64,000 nt of DNA, taken from Morchella semilibera. Taxonomy: Eukaryota > Ascomycota > Pezizomycetes > Pezizales > Morchellaceae. The stretch lies in NCBI GenBank assembly GCA_009192285.1, contig WBVU01000009.1, positions 1,364,001-1,428,000 on the forward strand, given 5' to 3'. Under the pieces are notes generated by a model. It had not been told where the DNA came from. It saw only the letters and a program-made list of their open reading frames with translations, and searched no databases. The position numbers and the translations under genes were made by a program. Positions 1 through 12,675 of the stretch are shown here, one piece after another; within the stretch, counting starts at the first letter, position 1, and each line of letters begins with the position of its first letter.

Positions 1-1816
1 ATGTACATGAATTGAAACAGGACATTGAGGCTGAGGGTGTGAGACTGGTAGTACCTACTATCATATCGCAAAGGTACGGGACAGCGGATTTTACGACATT
101 TGGAGCAGGTTGGGACCATCAGTGGAACAGAATGAGTGAAAAACTCGAGAAGATCGCCGAAGGAAAACTCAATACGAAAGACACGCTGGCAATCGAGGTT
201 GTTGCGACCATGAATGGTCCTATTCGAGGCGTCCAAAGCCCAAGTCACCCCATTGCTATCAATATCGGCTCCCACGATGCGTCTGGTCAGGGAGAATTTA
301 ATCCGAATATGGCTCGAGCAGTATTAGCTCTTTCTATTGCGTCAACTACAGGTCTCGGAAAGGACTTCACCCTGATCATCAACTCTACTGATATTTCCAT
401 GCCCCGAGCTTTCCTTGCACCTCATCCTACTATACCTTCAAAGTCAACCCTTTTGGTAACACTAGTTCCACGCTTCGAACTACCTCAACAGCAGCCAGAA
501 ATCGTCTTTGTGGTTGACCGCTCAGGCAGTATGACCGACAAGATCTCTACTGTCCGCTCTGCACTTCACCTATTCCTAGCCTCTCTTCCAGTAGGAGTAC
601 ACTTTAATATTATTTCCTTCGGGTCTAGACACTCGAGCCTCTGGCCTAAATCTAAACTTTATAGCGCCAACACCTTTGAGACTGCTAAAAAGTATGTTGA
701 CAGCATAGACGCGGACATGGGCGGGACAGAAATGCTTGGTCCTTGTCAACAATCTGTGAAGAACCGGTTAGAGGGCTTGAACCTAGAGGTTCTTGTTTTG
801 ACTGATGGAGATATATGGCAGACAGAGGCATTGTTCGATTTTATCAGTAAAAGCACCTCTTCTGGCGATGCAAGATTTTTCTCCCTAGGTGTTGGCGAAA
901 GTGTGAGCCATCTACTTGTGGAGGGAATTGGTAGGGCTGGAAAAGGGTACTCGCAAATTGTTGGTAAAGAGGATAATATGCAGAAGAAGATCATGCGTAT
1001 GCTCAAATCTGCACTCACCCCACATGTCAATGATTGGAGCATCGACTGGGACGGAAAATCAGCAATTTTGTCATCTTTTTCACAGAAAAACACAGCAGAG
1101 CCCACCTTGCACGCCACAATCTCCCTTTATGACACTTCTAGCAACCCCGATGAAGTTAAGCCTTCACAATCCCCACTTCCCGCACGTCCACCAATCCTCC
1201 AAACTCCAGCGACTATTCCATCCCTTTACTCCTTCACACGAACAAGTGTCTATATCCTTTTGACAGACTGCACAGCCCCAAAAAGCATTCGGCTTCTGGG
1301 TACCGCCAAAGATCCCAATACAAACTCCATTTACCCCCTTGCACTCACAATTCCTGTTACTACTATTACCTCACCCTCATCAGCCCTTGGACTCTACTCA
1401 CTCCTTGGACGTAAACTCCTCCAGGACCTAGAAGAAGGTCGCTGTGGATATCTGCCCGCCGACTCTCCGCAAAAAGACGCCGAGGGTACAGATTTAGGGG
1501 TTACGTTTGGGCTAGCATCAAAGTGGACGAGTTTTGTGGCTGTCACGACTCGTACGGGCGACGACGGTGAGGAGACACCTGATATATTAACACCCCAAGG
1601 TTCAGATGATGAATCTGTAGCACCGAAAAGCGCATATCTCCCTGCCGGCCGCAGTGCTATGATTTTTTCCACAGTGAGAGCTGGGTCGTTGCGCGGGGGG
1701 GCTACATACGGAGCACGTGGGGCTTCTGCTGTACCCTGCTCAGCACCTGTCCAACAGCAACAGCAACTGCAACTGCAACTGCAACAGCATGCGCAACTGC
1801 GACAGCAACAGCATAC

Positions 1817-1862
<46 letters not shown>

Positions 1863-2435
1863 TCCCAACAGCAACAAGTGCAGAAGCGGATGCAGGTGCA
1901 TGGGGCGAAACAATCCGGGTACCCATCAGTGTCAGAACGGCACTCCCTCCGCCGCCCCTTTGTTAAAGGCGATGAAGGCGACGACTGGCTATGTGCCAGC
2001 GCTAGAAGTGTAGCTCCTGAGGATGAGGAGGCCCCTCCGAAACCTTCCTTCGCTGCTCCCCGGCTTTTCGGGGGCTGCGCTCCTCCAGCCACATCTGCAG
2101 CTACAAATGCCACACCCAGCGATCTCATAGCGAAACTATCACGCCTGCAGTCATTTTCAGGCCATTTTGAGCTTTCGCAGGCTTTGCTTGATGTCATTGG
2201 AGTGACAGAAAATACGATTAAAGGGGTTGGTGATTGGGCTAAGAAGGGGAAAGAGACGGCCTGGGTAACAGTCGTTGTGGTTGCTTGGTTGCGAAGGGTT
2301 CTGTCGAAACATAAGGAGGAATGGGAGATGATGGCAGATAAGGCGTGGAATTGTGCTACGAGTGAAGTAGGTGCAGAGACAGTCAAGAAGATGGAAGTTG
2401 AGGCAGAGAGTATTGTGGGGAAAGCGGCTAAGTAA
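1..2435 (+). CDS. VIT and von Willebrand factor A domain protein with polyQ tract, 5' partial
   Basis: The frame is open to the left edge, so the N-terminus is missing; about 810 residues remain without a visible intron. It starts inside a VIT-like domain (VVPTIISQRYGT). A vWA domain follows, with a MIDAS metal site: DRSGS near residue 169, the MGGTE threonine and LTDGD. A low-complexity Gln-rich segment is coded at about 1747-1875. The last ~100 residues (LSRLQSFSGHFELSQ to EEWEMMADKAW) resemble the C-terminal region that follows VIT-vWA in animal VWA5A and PARP4; no PARP catalytic domain is present. VIT-vWA proteins are generally taken to be protein-interaction scaffolds, and the fungal members are mostly uncharacterised. 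The neighbour at 3380-7994 is convergent. Domain call is firm; function is not known. Confidence 0.88.
1747..1875 (+). repeat. CAG/CAA trinucleotide tract encoding polyglutamine
   Basis: Nearly pure CAA/CAG codons inside the VIT-vWA gene, interrupted by CTG, CAT and CGA codons (QLQLQ, QHAQLRQQQH), then a run of about 16 CAG/CAA codons. The track is in frame, so length change alters only Gln number. The segment lies in a predicted disordered linker between the vWA part and the C-terminal domain. Confidence 0.9.
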
Positions 2436-3379
2436 GGACCCCTATCCCTAGCTAGTACAGTTATAGTACTGTATAGTAACTTTTGACTTTAGGGAATTGA
2501 GATGATTGGGGGAGGTTATGTACTGGGCCTTTTCCTTTGTTTATCGACGATGTTTTAGTAACTTTAGTATATCCACTAGGAAGTTTGTTATGGAAGCCAA
2601 TGTTAGTCTTTAAATCCTGATTTTTTTGGGGTACATAGCCTGCGGGCTGCATACAATTATCATAGCCCCTAGCAACCGACTTTTGGGGGCGCCAAAGGGT
2701 AACAGCACAGCTAAAATCAACCGAGTGACTACTCATGATCCGAGTGATAATCTATGTTGGTTCCCCAACCCCTCCATTACTAGTGTCCATTACCACTTCT
2801 ATTACTCGATACAGTATCTCTAGATAAAATAGAACATATGACTCTCATACAGCCCTGGAGCTTTAGGATTTGGCGCACACTTACATTCAGCATTAGTTAT
2901 GGCTCGCATATGTCTTGGCGGCCGATTTCTGGCATTCCAATATTAAAAATTATTTATGTCACGTTACTAGATTCTAAAATCTTGTTTTTATGTAGAGATA
3001 GCGAATATCAACATTTTGCGAAGCTACCCTAAGGATCTCTTTCTTAGGGAAAATCACAATTGAGTTGCTTGAACTTGGGTACTCATGAATACATCTAATG
3101 TATACTAGAATAAGGTCTTGGGCATCACCTTACTAGAGCGATTTCAGAAAATGCTTGTAATTGGGAGACCAGAGGCCGGTCCTAAGAACTAATGATGTAA
3201 AGAAAGAGAGCTCGTATTCACAAGAGGGGCGTAGCACCTGATATGATAGGGTGATTAGATTGAAAGCACAGAGTAAAACCCGTAGTCGGCAGACACTATT
3301 ATACTACTAGTAGATCTATATAAAACGCAAAAGCAAATGACCGTACCCAATCTGTAGGCCTCGATAGTCGGCCTCATAA
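2436..3379. other. Convergent intergenic spacer, no gene seen
   Basis: Spacer of 944 bp between two convergent stop codons, so it must carry both 3' untranslated regions. It is A/T-rich with only short frames of no recognisable content. No RNA gene, repeat family or splice-linked exon was seen. Confidence 0.6.
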
Positions 3380-6300
3380 TTATATATCATCCGTTTCACT
3401 TGCCTCAATAATCAACCCGACGCCAAAACCAAAACCATTCGCAAGGTCTTTCTTAATCTCTTCCCACAATCTTTTCAACAGTGCTCTTAAAAACTCAAGT
3501 GTCTGCCCTATCCCATAACCAATGACAAAATCTACCTCCTGCCCCGCAATGACTCCCTGGATACGTGCCTTTAATGGCTGCCCCTTTTCAATTATGTCCC
3601 TCAATGATCCGTGAAGCTCAATTCGCCGTATGTTGATTATTTCTTCGAGTTTTCCTACGATACTTCTCGCAAGGCTCTGGTGGTCCTCCCCTTCAATCAT
3701 TGTGACCGCCTCCTTTGCAACTTCCAGCTCTTCCGATACATTCTTAACTACTCTCAACCTCTCCGCTGCTGATTGAAACTTCTTATGTTCAGTTGATTCA
3801 GGAAGCGCTGCCTGCTTGCTCTTAAGAGCCTCAATTTTGGCTTGAGTTGTTGCTTCAAATTCTTTCAGTGTCTTTTCGGCTTTATGTATGGCTCCTTTTT
3901 GCTGTTTTACTGTGGTTTGCTCAACGATAGCCTTCTCAGATGCCTCTACCTTCTGGTCGTAAATATTCTTTTTGGCCTCCGCTTTGGTCTCAATCTGCTT
4001 GAGCGTTTCTTCTTCGATCTGCTTCGCGGACTGTAGCGCCTTGACCTTTTCGGTCTTTATGGCTATTGCAGATTGGTAATCTGAACTTTGTAGAGCTTTC
4101 CGGGCTCTCTCGAGCTTCTGGGCGGCGTATAAGAGGGTCTCTTGGCTGTCTAAGAAGTGTGCTTTTCGGTGGCCGACCTCGAGGCCCTATAAGTGGTCAA
4201 CAGTGAAACCTTAATAAAGAGCGAACAATTTACATGTCTAATTCTGCTATAGAATGGGCTCTCATCGAGTTCCTTCATCGACTCTTTAAGTTCCGCCTCA
4301 GCCACATCTAGCGCCTCTAGATTTTTATAATTCAGTTAGCTCGAAACACCCGTTAGTTTAGTGTAGATTTTACCTTGCGCTTTCTTAACCTCTGCCTCTG
4401 CACTCTCCACATCATCCAATAAAACTCCAAATTTAGATTTTGTCTCCTCCTTTGTGGCCCTGACATCAAACAGCCTGCTCCTAATGCCATCTCTAAATTC
4501 CTTCCTCGCATGCATGAAATCGATTGCAGCGCCCGCAACAAAGGCGGCCCTATCAATCCTCGCCTGTTCAAGCCGCTGATGCGCATCATAAAGAGCGGCT
4601 TCAAACTCTTTGCGTGCGTTCTCAAGGTCTTTTTGCAGCTCAAGCCTCCCCTGCTCTAGTTCGGTCAGTATCTCCTCTAATGCATCTTTTATCTGCTTCT
4701 CCTTTGTCTTCCAAGCTACTCCGGCCGCCTCAAGGGTTTGCTTAGCTCTGGTAAGCTGCGTATCCAATTTCCTCTTCTCCTCCTCAAAGAATTTCCTGGC
4801 AGCTTCAACCCCCTCCTCAAATGCTTTCTTGATCGCTTTGAAATGAGCTATAGCATGTGTGTTGACATAACTCAACACATCCTGCTCCAATACCACATCC
4901 ACTACAAAATCTGCCTGCGCTAACACACTAATATCTCCTGCTCCTAACACTCGAGCACTAATCTCCACGTCTAAAGCCTCAGCAAACGCAAAGGTAATGT
5001 CAAATCTCATATCGGGCTTAGGCAAAATATCAAATACAGACCGAACACTTGTATCTAGGTCGAGTATCTTCAATCGACCATCAACCAAGATATGTTGCTT
5101 CGCAAGCCCCAGCTCAATCGTCATTTGCGGCCTCTCATCTCCTACACCCCCCAAGAGTAGCGGTCCTAACTGCACTTCATCAAACAAGGCATTGATCTTT
5201 GTTGTTGCACCGATGGTACACTCTACAGTTGTAACCTTACCAAACATTTCCACCTCGCCCGTAATAGACGCGCCAGCGGGGTAATGCGTTTTACCGATAC
5301 TCATACCTGTCGATATATAAAACGACAAATTACGGAAAGCAAGAAGGTCCGGAGATGGAATTGGGATATCTTGACGGGATAATTTGGAGGCGAAGGTGAT
5401 TAGATCGTTTAGGCTGAGTGTACTGAGGGATGCTTTCAGCAATTGCTCCGCGGGGTTTTGGTTTATAGCCATAGCGAGTTGGAGGTTTGTAGCACCAATT
5501 GCGAGACCCCCAGAGAACATTATCTTACTATCGATAACACTTAAATCAGACATGCTCTTGCAAGATGTATCGATGTTATAGGGATTACCTTGGTGCTCCG
5601 GTGGCAGCTAGAGTAGCATATATTATTCCAATTTCGAGGGCAAGATCTGGACCAATCTTTATTCTCTCATTAAAGAGCCCTAAGGGATTGATCCAATAAT
5701 TTGTCATCTGTCCGAACCCTGACGCAGAAATTACATCGGCCTTAAGCCCAAAAGTAAAGACTAAAGGCTGCTTTTGTCCTGCTACTTTGACATTTAACGG
5801 TGCTGTAAACATTAATTGTGGAAGCTTTGATGCTACGATCTCGAGCGATATAGGACCGGATGTTACGTTTGGCCCGAGTGACAACTTGTGACATCATCAG
5901 TCAGTACTAATATTTAGTAAGTATTAATATTGGAAAGATTCTTACTGTTACTGGAGCTGGCATAAGAATTCCAAAACTAAAACCGCTGCTTGAAGAATAA
6001 GATGCTCTGAGTACCAAACCTTCAACTCTTCCTCCAGAGATCTTATTAAGTTGCTCAATAGGGCGATCGATAACCGCACAGAGCTGGACACCTGGGTATA
6101 GCATAGCATCATTAGTACCCACTACAGTAACCGTTTACAAAATTTGACCTGGATACCCTGACAAACCTTTTCTAATTGGATACCCTGAAAGATTAAAATC
6201 TCCGCTCATTGCATCCTTATTCGATGCAATCAACGCCACCCTCTTCAATCCAATATCTAAATAGGACCCCTTCACGTCCGGTTCCAGCTCCCCTAAACTA

Positions 6301-7994
6301 ATATATTTTTCTTTCTCTAACTCTCCATAAACACTCCATACTACCTCCTGCCCCTCTTCAAATTCGGTGTAAAGACCCACCGATACCATGATATCCCTTA
6401 TTTTCACCTTTCCGTTAATCTCAAAGCCGCTCTCGCGACTTGTAGTATTCGGATCAGTGCGGCCAATAAATATATCGAGGTTTGCTTGCTCAATTGTGAT
6501 CTCCCCGAGATTTATATCGAGAACACTACCAGTAATTGAAATACCGTCGCGGTGAATTGTAAGAGCTGCAGATAGTGAGGTGTGCCCATCGATTATGGTT
6601 TTTCCAGTGAAAGCGATCGCAGCAGGTGAAATCCGGAAAATGAGACTCTCAAATTGGACATCATGGTTGAAGGGATCAAGAGTTCGACCGGTTAGATCGG
6701 AGTAGAACTGACGAATAGTAGTAAGGGAGATGGTAGGAACCGCGGCTTCGAGATAGAATTCACCTATATTTAAAGTTAATTGATTAACTATTAATGTTAA
6801 AGCTACTCTAGTACGTGTCCTAAGGAACCTACCAGGTGAGTATACTCCTTTCAGATTTAAGTCAGCTCCTGGAAATTGCAATACTGCTTCGGTCTCAAAG
6901 GATAGCTCTTTAAGAGTCTCATTTACAGGAAACTTTGCTATCAGTTGTACTGAGGAAAGCTGGAACGTGTTGAAGTCAGCAAGGCACTCGTGATTACCAA
7001 CACCACTGCCAAAGAAACAGCTTACATTTAGACCCTTAAATCCTCCAACATTAATCCACCCATTCCCTTCCTTCCTCGTCAATCTCAGTATGTGGATCCC
7101 TTCCACTTCCTCTCGCAATGAATACTCCATGCCTAACGGCACTACTGACCCCGGAATTTCTAAATCTACCTTTCCAAAAAAGCCGTACCTACATCTATAT
7201 TTCGAATACTCGCTAACCTTCCCGATGTCTTTTAGTGCCGTCAGCTCAACGCCAACACTCGTAAATGTTACTAAATGTCCCAGTTTCGCCTGTACCCCCG
7301 CTAAAACTCCCTTCAACTCCATTTCCTCTGGTGATAACGGCTTGGTCCATTCTCTAGTCGTGCTGATAAACCCACCAACACTCAAGGGCACTTTCTCCTT
7401 CTTTTTAACACCAAACACACTTCGCAATGTATCATGTATGCCCTCCAAAGCGCCTTCGAATAGAATCTCAGCCTTAAAATGCATACCCGCTAACTTCTCG
7501 GTAGTATGGTCTGCATCCTTGTATATAAATTCTGGATTTATCAAGGGCACATCGCCAAATAAAGTACCACTTAGGCCCTTTAACAAATCTTTCAGAAGTA
7601 CTTTTTCACCGATAGTTACTAGCTCTCGGATTCTACCAGTGTTGGAGAGTCCGCCGACAAAGGTGTAGATCTTGGCAGGAAGCTCCATTCCGAAGAGGTT
7701 AATATCACCGCCATGGATGAAGCCCGGAGGAAGCTCTTCGTTGCTTGTATCGGTGATTTCATTTATTCTTTTCTTAGAGGGTATTGCCTTGGATTGTGTC
7801 TCCCTCAACTTTCTGGCTACGGTATTTGAATATGGGTATGTTGAGATGTTGTATTGATGAAGTCTGGCTTGTAGAGAGTCGCCATCTTTCATGTGTTCGA
7901 AGATTAATTCTTCATTTGTAAGGGGTTCTGCCCGCGAGGATTTTTGGTTGAAGCGGCCATTGAAAAGTTTGCTGGGAAGCTGTTGGGGAGCCAT
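3380..7994 (-). CDS. Large uncharacterised protein: beta-rich modules plus long helical coiled-coil tail
   Basis: Proposed exons: 7994-6833, 6763-6149, 6091-5946, 5884-5589, 5527-4374, 4316-4234 and 4186-3380 (4,263 nt, 1,420 residues). All joins keep frame, with GT..AG introns of 47-69 bp. The 6832-6764 intron is 69 bp without a stop, so it could also be read through; I spliced it because it is A/T-rich with good GTAGGT and ATAG signals. Residues ~1-100 look disordered. Residues ~100-965 are beta-rich with weakly recurring modules (a 'P.PDLL.F.N.S.YISTG...G..YPAG' segment is the clearest). Residues ~966-1370 are Lys/Glu/Ala-rich and strongly helical, with heptad-like patterning. The end is a short module starting RIELHGSLRDII. 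There is no signal peptide or clear membrane span. I cannot assign a family name; it resembles uncharacterised large proteins of other filamentous fungi from memory. Gene reality is strong, function unknown. Confidence 0.8.
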
Positions 7995-9824
7995 TTGAGA
8001 TATGGGGATAGTAGGACGGGCGGGGAAAAAGAGCCTGAAAACTCAGGTATCAGCGTAAAAGAAACAACTTAGGAGCGAAAATAATGATTATAGAGCGGAC
8101 ATCATACCGTACTTAAGGTCATCCATCTACAATTAATTACATGTATCTACGTCTGACCTCAGTCGATTACATGCTAATCCAAAGATGTATGTACATGTAC
8201 ATAGCGCAAATCTCACCCAACCCTAGTCTCGTACCCATCCCTACGAGCTGCTTGCTGCTAGCCGTAGCGATTTTGGCCCACTGACTCATTAGCATCAACC
8301 AAAGCCACCATATCGCTGGGGGGATATAAGCGCTATTTACCCATCGCGTCTACACAAATTGACTTCCGTAGACAACCCCGCGAGCCTGCTACCATTAGGA
8401 TGGCCACGCTTATAATGCCGGGGAGCCCTTGTCACTGCAAAAAGCTACTTCCTACGGCGAGATTTACTATGGAATTTTAGCTTAAATATGTACTTTGGGT
8501 GTAGGGGTAGGTGAAAAGACACCACTCTGCCAAGGGTGTCTTCTCACTTACCCCTACACCCAAAGTACATGTATAGTCCTCCGGACTCTAATCACTATTG
8601 ATGATTGAACGTACACACAGCCTACTCTATGTAGTCATACATACTCATACATCCAGGGGCATAGTTTATATAACCCGGATATTATTCTACAGGAATCCTT
8701 GCATTGGCGTTTTTAGGATTATCAAGCGCCGCCCACACACATGACACCACTATCCGATGTGAGGAAGTCCTCCTGATGACAATCACTATATACGAGAATA
8801 GAAGATTTCAGCCAGAGTAATATTAAATCTACCCCGGAAGTCTCACTGCTCTTTTCAGAATGACCGTATAGCATAGCATCACATTTACATTTAGTGGTTT
8901 AGGGGGTTAAGTCTCAAGTAGCCATAGCGAGTGATATATCATGCTTGAATATCTAGGTAAGACACAGAGTAATTCTGGGTATATAGTTATTTAAACTTCA
9001 ATACACAAACAAGCCACCAGAAAACTAGTACTAGACAGTTAACAGAATTACCTCCCTCTTCCAATTTCTCTATATACCCCTACAAACAATACCAGCCTAC
9101 GAACAAGAACAAAAGAAAAACCGAAGAGAGGGAAGAAGGGGTAACAAAAAAATGGTAGTGATAGGCCCTTAAAGACATAATGTAATAACGGATATATTGC
9201 ATTAGAAGTCATGAACCAATCTCCATTTTTGTACCTAAAGAAAAAAACAAAAGGAACCCACCCCCACCCCCCCAAACTTCCCCGTCCCACAACCGACAAA
9301 CAAGAACCCAGATCCAGCCCAGCAAGAATAGAAATGCAAAGCAAGAAAAAGTCCAACCATCCATCGACCCGTAGAAAGGAAAAGTTAACAGTAAGAAACG
9401 AGTTAATGAAAAGGACCACTAAAAGTACGTAAACACAAAAACGAAGGGAAAAACCGAAAAGAATAAAGAAAAACAAAAAGCCGTGACCGTAAGTAATCGC
9501 AAAGGGAAGAAAAGATTAACAGAAAGCCCGAAAACTCAAACAGTAACAGTGCTGGCAACCCCCCACCCCATCGAATTTAGTAGCGCAAGAAACAACCTGG
9601 TGACAGACACAAACAATAAGCCGCCCGTTCTTAATATCACTTTGCCTCACGCATTTCACGAACAACCGCCAACTAATGATAATTACCCTTGAACGTACCA
9701 AAAAGCTGAAACAGTAACGGCAAGGAAAACCATCGCGTTTCGTAACATTAACCCCCCTTCGTGATTTTCACCTACGACTCCGAACTTTATCAACTACGTA
9801 CGTTACTTGAGGACGACTACCCGT
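7995..9824. other. Intergenic region with a fold-back element and A-rich 3' flank
   Basis: Lies upstream of the large unknown gene and downstream of the Crp1-like gene. It holds the inverted repeat at 8488-8570 and two TACATGTA palindromes (8192, 8566). From about 9050 to 9770 the top strand is A/C-rich, giving long frames on both strands that are composition artefacts; this fits a long 3' untranslated region of the minus-strand Crp1-like gene. No coding exon was recognised. Confidence 0.5.
8488..8570. mobile_element. Short fold-back (MITE-like) element, copy 1
   Basis: Two arms of about 33-36 nt (8488-8523 and 8535-8570) are inverted complements with two or three mismatches, separated by an 11-nt loop. 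Arms begin with TACTTTGGGTGTAGG. A second, one-armed copy lies at 19871-19920, which shows that this is a dispersed element and not a chance hairpin. It has no coding capacity and no clear target-site duplication. Confidence 0.7.
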
Positions 9825-11961
9825 TTACGGACTGGTCTCACCCTTCGCCTTGCCCTTTTCTCTGGCTGCACCGCCTAAATGGAGGAACTCCTTCAAGGTT
9901 CCGAAAAAGCTCTTTCTCTTCAACTTCTTCAACTCTCGGTCATCGCCATTCTCAAGACTCTTCTTAGGTGACCTGATGCCGTTGCCGTTGGCCTCAGTCT
10001 CCTTTTCAATCTTCACCTCGGTTGCGTTTCCGTTAGGCACGAACCCATTCTCTGTCTTAGGAGGTACGACCACTGGGAACGAGGGAATTGACTCGGCTTC
10101 TTGGGCTTCATGTTTAAGGATAATCACAGGCTCGGAAGTGAGTTCTTGCTCTGACTCCCTCCTCAGCTCAACGCTTTCTGAAACATCGGCAGCTTCATCA
10201 GGTACAGTCGGCTCAGAAACAGCGTGCTGAGTGGGCAAAGCGTTGAGGGTAACTGAGGGGGCATCGTGGAGGAGTTCTTGCTCAACCTCCTTCTTAGCCT
10301 CAACAGCAGCCTCAACAGCACTAGCTTCAGGTGAAACCTGGGCCACTCTCTGGGACTCCCGAACAACTTCGGGAACAGCTGGTGTGGTTTCTTCGTTGGG
10401 CTCACCGGAAGCGCTAGCAATGCCGGCCGCAGCCATAATTCCGGCCACAGTGGTGGTGGTGGTGGCGGGGGAAGCTTCGGCTTCTGGGGTGACCGGAACC
10501 TCGGTCTTGAGCTCCTCCTCGACTTCCTTCTTCTGCTCAACGGCCTCGGGGATAGCAGAAGCCTCTGGCTCAGCCTTAGCCTTCTCTTGGCTTTCCTTTA
10601 CGATTTCAGGAACTTCGGGAGCTGTTGCAACTGCGACGCTGGTAATCGGAAGAGAGCTCTCGGGGATGGTGTTACCAATAACAACGGGGATATCGAGGAC
10701 ACCACGGCCCTCGGCTTCCCGTTGGGCAGCAGGGGTAACAACATCGGGAAGGACGGGAGCTCCGTTCAGGTCGAAACCAAGGTTCGAGGCATCTGCCCTC
10801 TCGTATGACTCCTCATCAAGCTTAACGTGCTTGTTAATGTCTTGAGTGGTAACATCGTTCGCCGGGATGGGTTCACCGGGAGCGAGATTGAATGGGTTTG
10901 TTGCGGTATCCGAAGCCGGGAGAGGCTTAACAGAGAATTCTTGTGTGGGATCTGCAGATTCGGTAGCTGGTGTCTCGATAAAGCCACCTGGGATATCGGT
11001 GGGGCCGGGAGTAGAAACAGCGGGTGTGCTCTCTAGAGGAACCGCAGCCGCGAGAGCAGCTGTGGTGGATTCGGGGGCCACGGAGTTAATAGTAGCGGCT
11101 GACATGTTGCTCTCTTCTAGCTTTTGGGAGACGATGTCCTCAGGGATTAAAAGGTTGTTCTCGATTCCGTTCTCGAACTCTTTACGTGCTGCTTGATCAA
11201 CGACCCAGGTGCCGTCTACAACAAACTATTGCGAGTAGTAAGAATTAGCAAGGCTGCATGAGTTATATATGGCTAGAAAAATATCATGCTACACAAGAAG
11301 AGTCGAGAAGAGCTGAAGAGCCCAGCCCTGCCCCCACTTAAAGAAAGGTGGGCACAGATATGTCTCATCAAACCCCACTCAGAACGCGCAATATCACGCC
11401 AGCACCCCAGATATGGAGTTTAAATAGACAAAAATGGATAGCCCCGAAGGCAACCCATCACAACCGCAACGAGAAAGCACCAGAAATATAGAAGTCGCAA
11501 ACAAAAAAAAAAAGAGATGTCAAAGTAACGTACCTTGTATAATGTCTTTTCAACTGGCAGTTCTACCTTCGCAACAAAGGCTTCTCCTTCCTTCTCCAGC
11601 TTTGTACTCTTTCCCCAGTTGTCGAAAGTTCCAGTGACGTAGACCTCACCAGCTGGGTAGGACCTGTTTTAGGAAGAGGAACCAATCAGTTGACATTCCC
11701 TACTAATATTTTTTGCGGGGGGCCAAGCAAGGCAACCAAGCCAGGTAGCAACCAAGTATCGAGCCGTAACACCGAGATCCGGGAAGGAAAGGCAACGACT
11801 ACGACAAATGACTGGTTCCATGGTGGTTGCCTGCGGGCATGACGTGCAACAGCCGAAACACCACCACCACATTCGTCCACCAGTGATGAGGTAGTAGCCA
11901 GATAAATGTTTAAAATCAAGGAATGAGTAACAGACCATTTGAAAGTAAAGTGTCCTGTCAT
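9825..11961 (-). CDS. Glycogen-binding-domain (AMPK1_CBM/CBM48) protein, Crp1/Mdg1-like
   Basis: Exons 11961-11936, 11663-11534 and 11225-9825 join in frame to 518 residues. The N-terminal ~85 residues form an AMPK-type carbohydrate-binding module: MTGHFTFKW, then VYVTGTFDNWGKS, LEKEGEAFVAKVELP, and LYKFVVDGTWVVD, where the Trp residues are the typical sugar-stacking positions. The rest is acidic, Ala/Pro/Glu-rich and probably disordered. It holds three degenerate repeats of about 45 residues (core 'PEVVxESQ..PEASA..AV..KKEVE.EL'). It ends in a basic tail containing KKLKRKSFFGTLKEFLH. Yeast relatives with this architecture are CRP1 (cruciform-DNA binding) and MDG1 (pheromone signalling). The first coding exon has only 26 nt. 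The two introns are long for this window (272 and 308 bp). Confidence 0.88.
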
Positions 11962-12054
11962 TTTGGCTTGTAATTATAGGCCACTTAATAAAACTGTGTC
12001 CGGATCACTTATTAAAGTGTTTGTAGAATCTATAAAAAAAAAAAGGCGCACTGT

Positions 12055-12240
12055 GAGTAATTCCCTTCAAGATAGTGTGTGGTATTAAGAGAGATAGAGG
12101 TGTGATGAGGAGGAGGAGGAGGAAAGAAGGGAGGAGGAGGAGGAGGGTGAGAAATATAGAGGTGGTAGAGATAGATAGGTGGTAGGAGATAGATAGGGAA
12201 GATGTGGGAGAGGGGAGATATAGATAGAGGTTTATAGATA
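12055..12240 (-). promoter_or_regulatory. Polypyrimidine (CT-rich) leader or promoter tract upstream of the Crp1-like gene
   Basis: Read on the minus strand this stretch is almost only C and T with CCT/CTCC repeats, about 100-280 nt upstream of the start codon at 11961. CT-rich blocks near transcription starts are usual in filamentous ascomycetes. The assignment rests on composition and position only. Confidence 0.35.
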
Positions 12241-12648
12241 ATGAGGACGAGCAGAAAGCGTGGTCGTACCTGTGAATAAAATTCGATTCCAATCTTCAAT
12301 TGCCTTCGTATGCAACCCAATCTTTTCACAAAGGATAAAAATTCTTTTGGAAAATACCGCGGAAGATGTGCAGGTCAGTGCAGTGCAGAACGGTAGGTGG
12401 TATGTAGTCGCGGACTGATTGCAGTAGTAGCTTAGAGGTATGAGAGGCAAAAGCAAAAGCAGGAGTCAGGTAATCCAGTAGGCAATAATAGTGAGCAGTA
12501 GGTGATATGTATGGTGCAGGACGGTGGGATGGTGCAAGCAATAGAGCGGGCAAGTAAGTAAGTTAAAGCACTTGTAAGTGATTTGAATGGGTGGATCAAA
12601 TCAGTTCAGTTCAATTCAATGGTAGAAGACGACGACGAAGAAGTATGT

Positions 12649-12675
12649 GCAGCAGCAGCAGCAGCAGCAGCAGCA
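12649..12675. repeat. (AGC)9 microsatellite
   Basis: Nine uninterrupted trinucleotide units in non-coding DNA. A related (CAG)7 tract lies at 13132-13152. Confidence 0.9.

Noticed and set aside
1394-2386. 330-codon open frame antisense to the vWA gene
   Set aside because: It is rich in Cys runs produced by the reverse of the CAG repeat and has no domain; it is a shadow of the real gene.
9048-9476. 142-codon minus-strand frame full of Phe/Leu/Val
   Set aside because: It reflects the A/C-rich composition of the probable 3' untranslated region; no ATG context, domain or splice partner.
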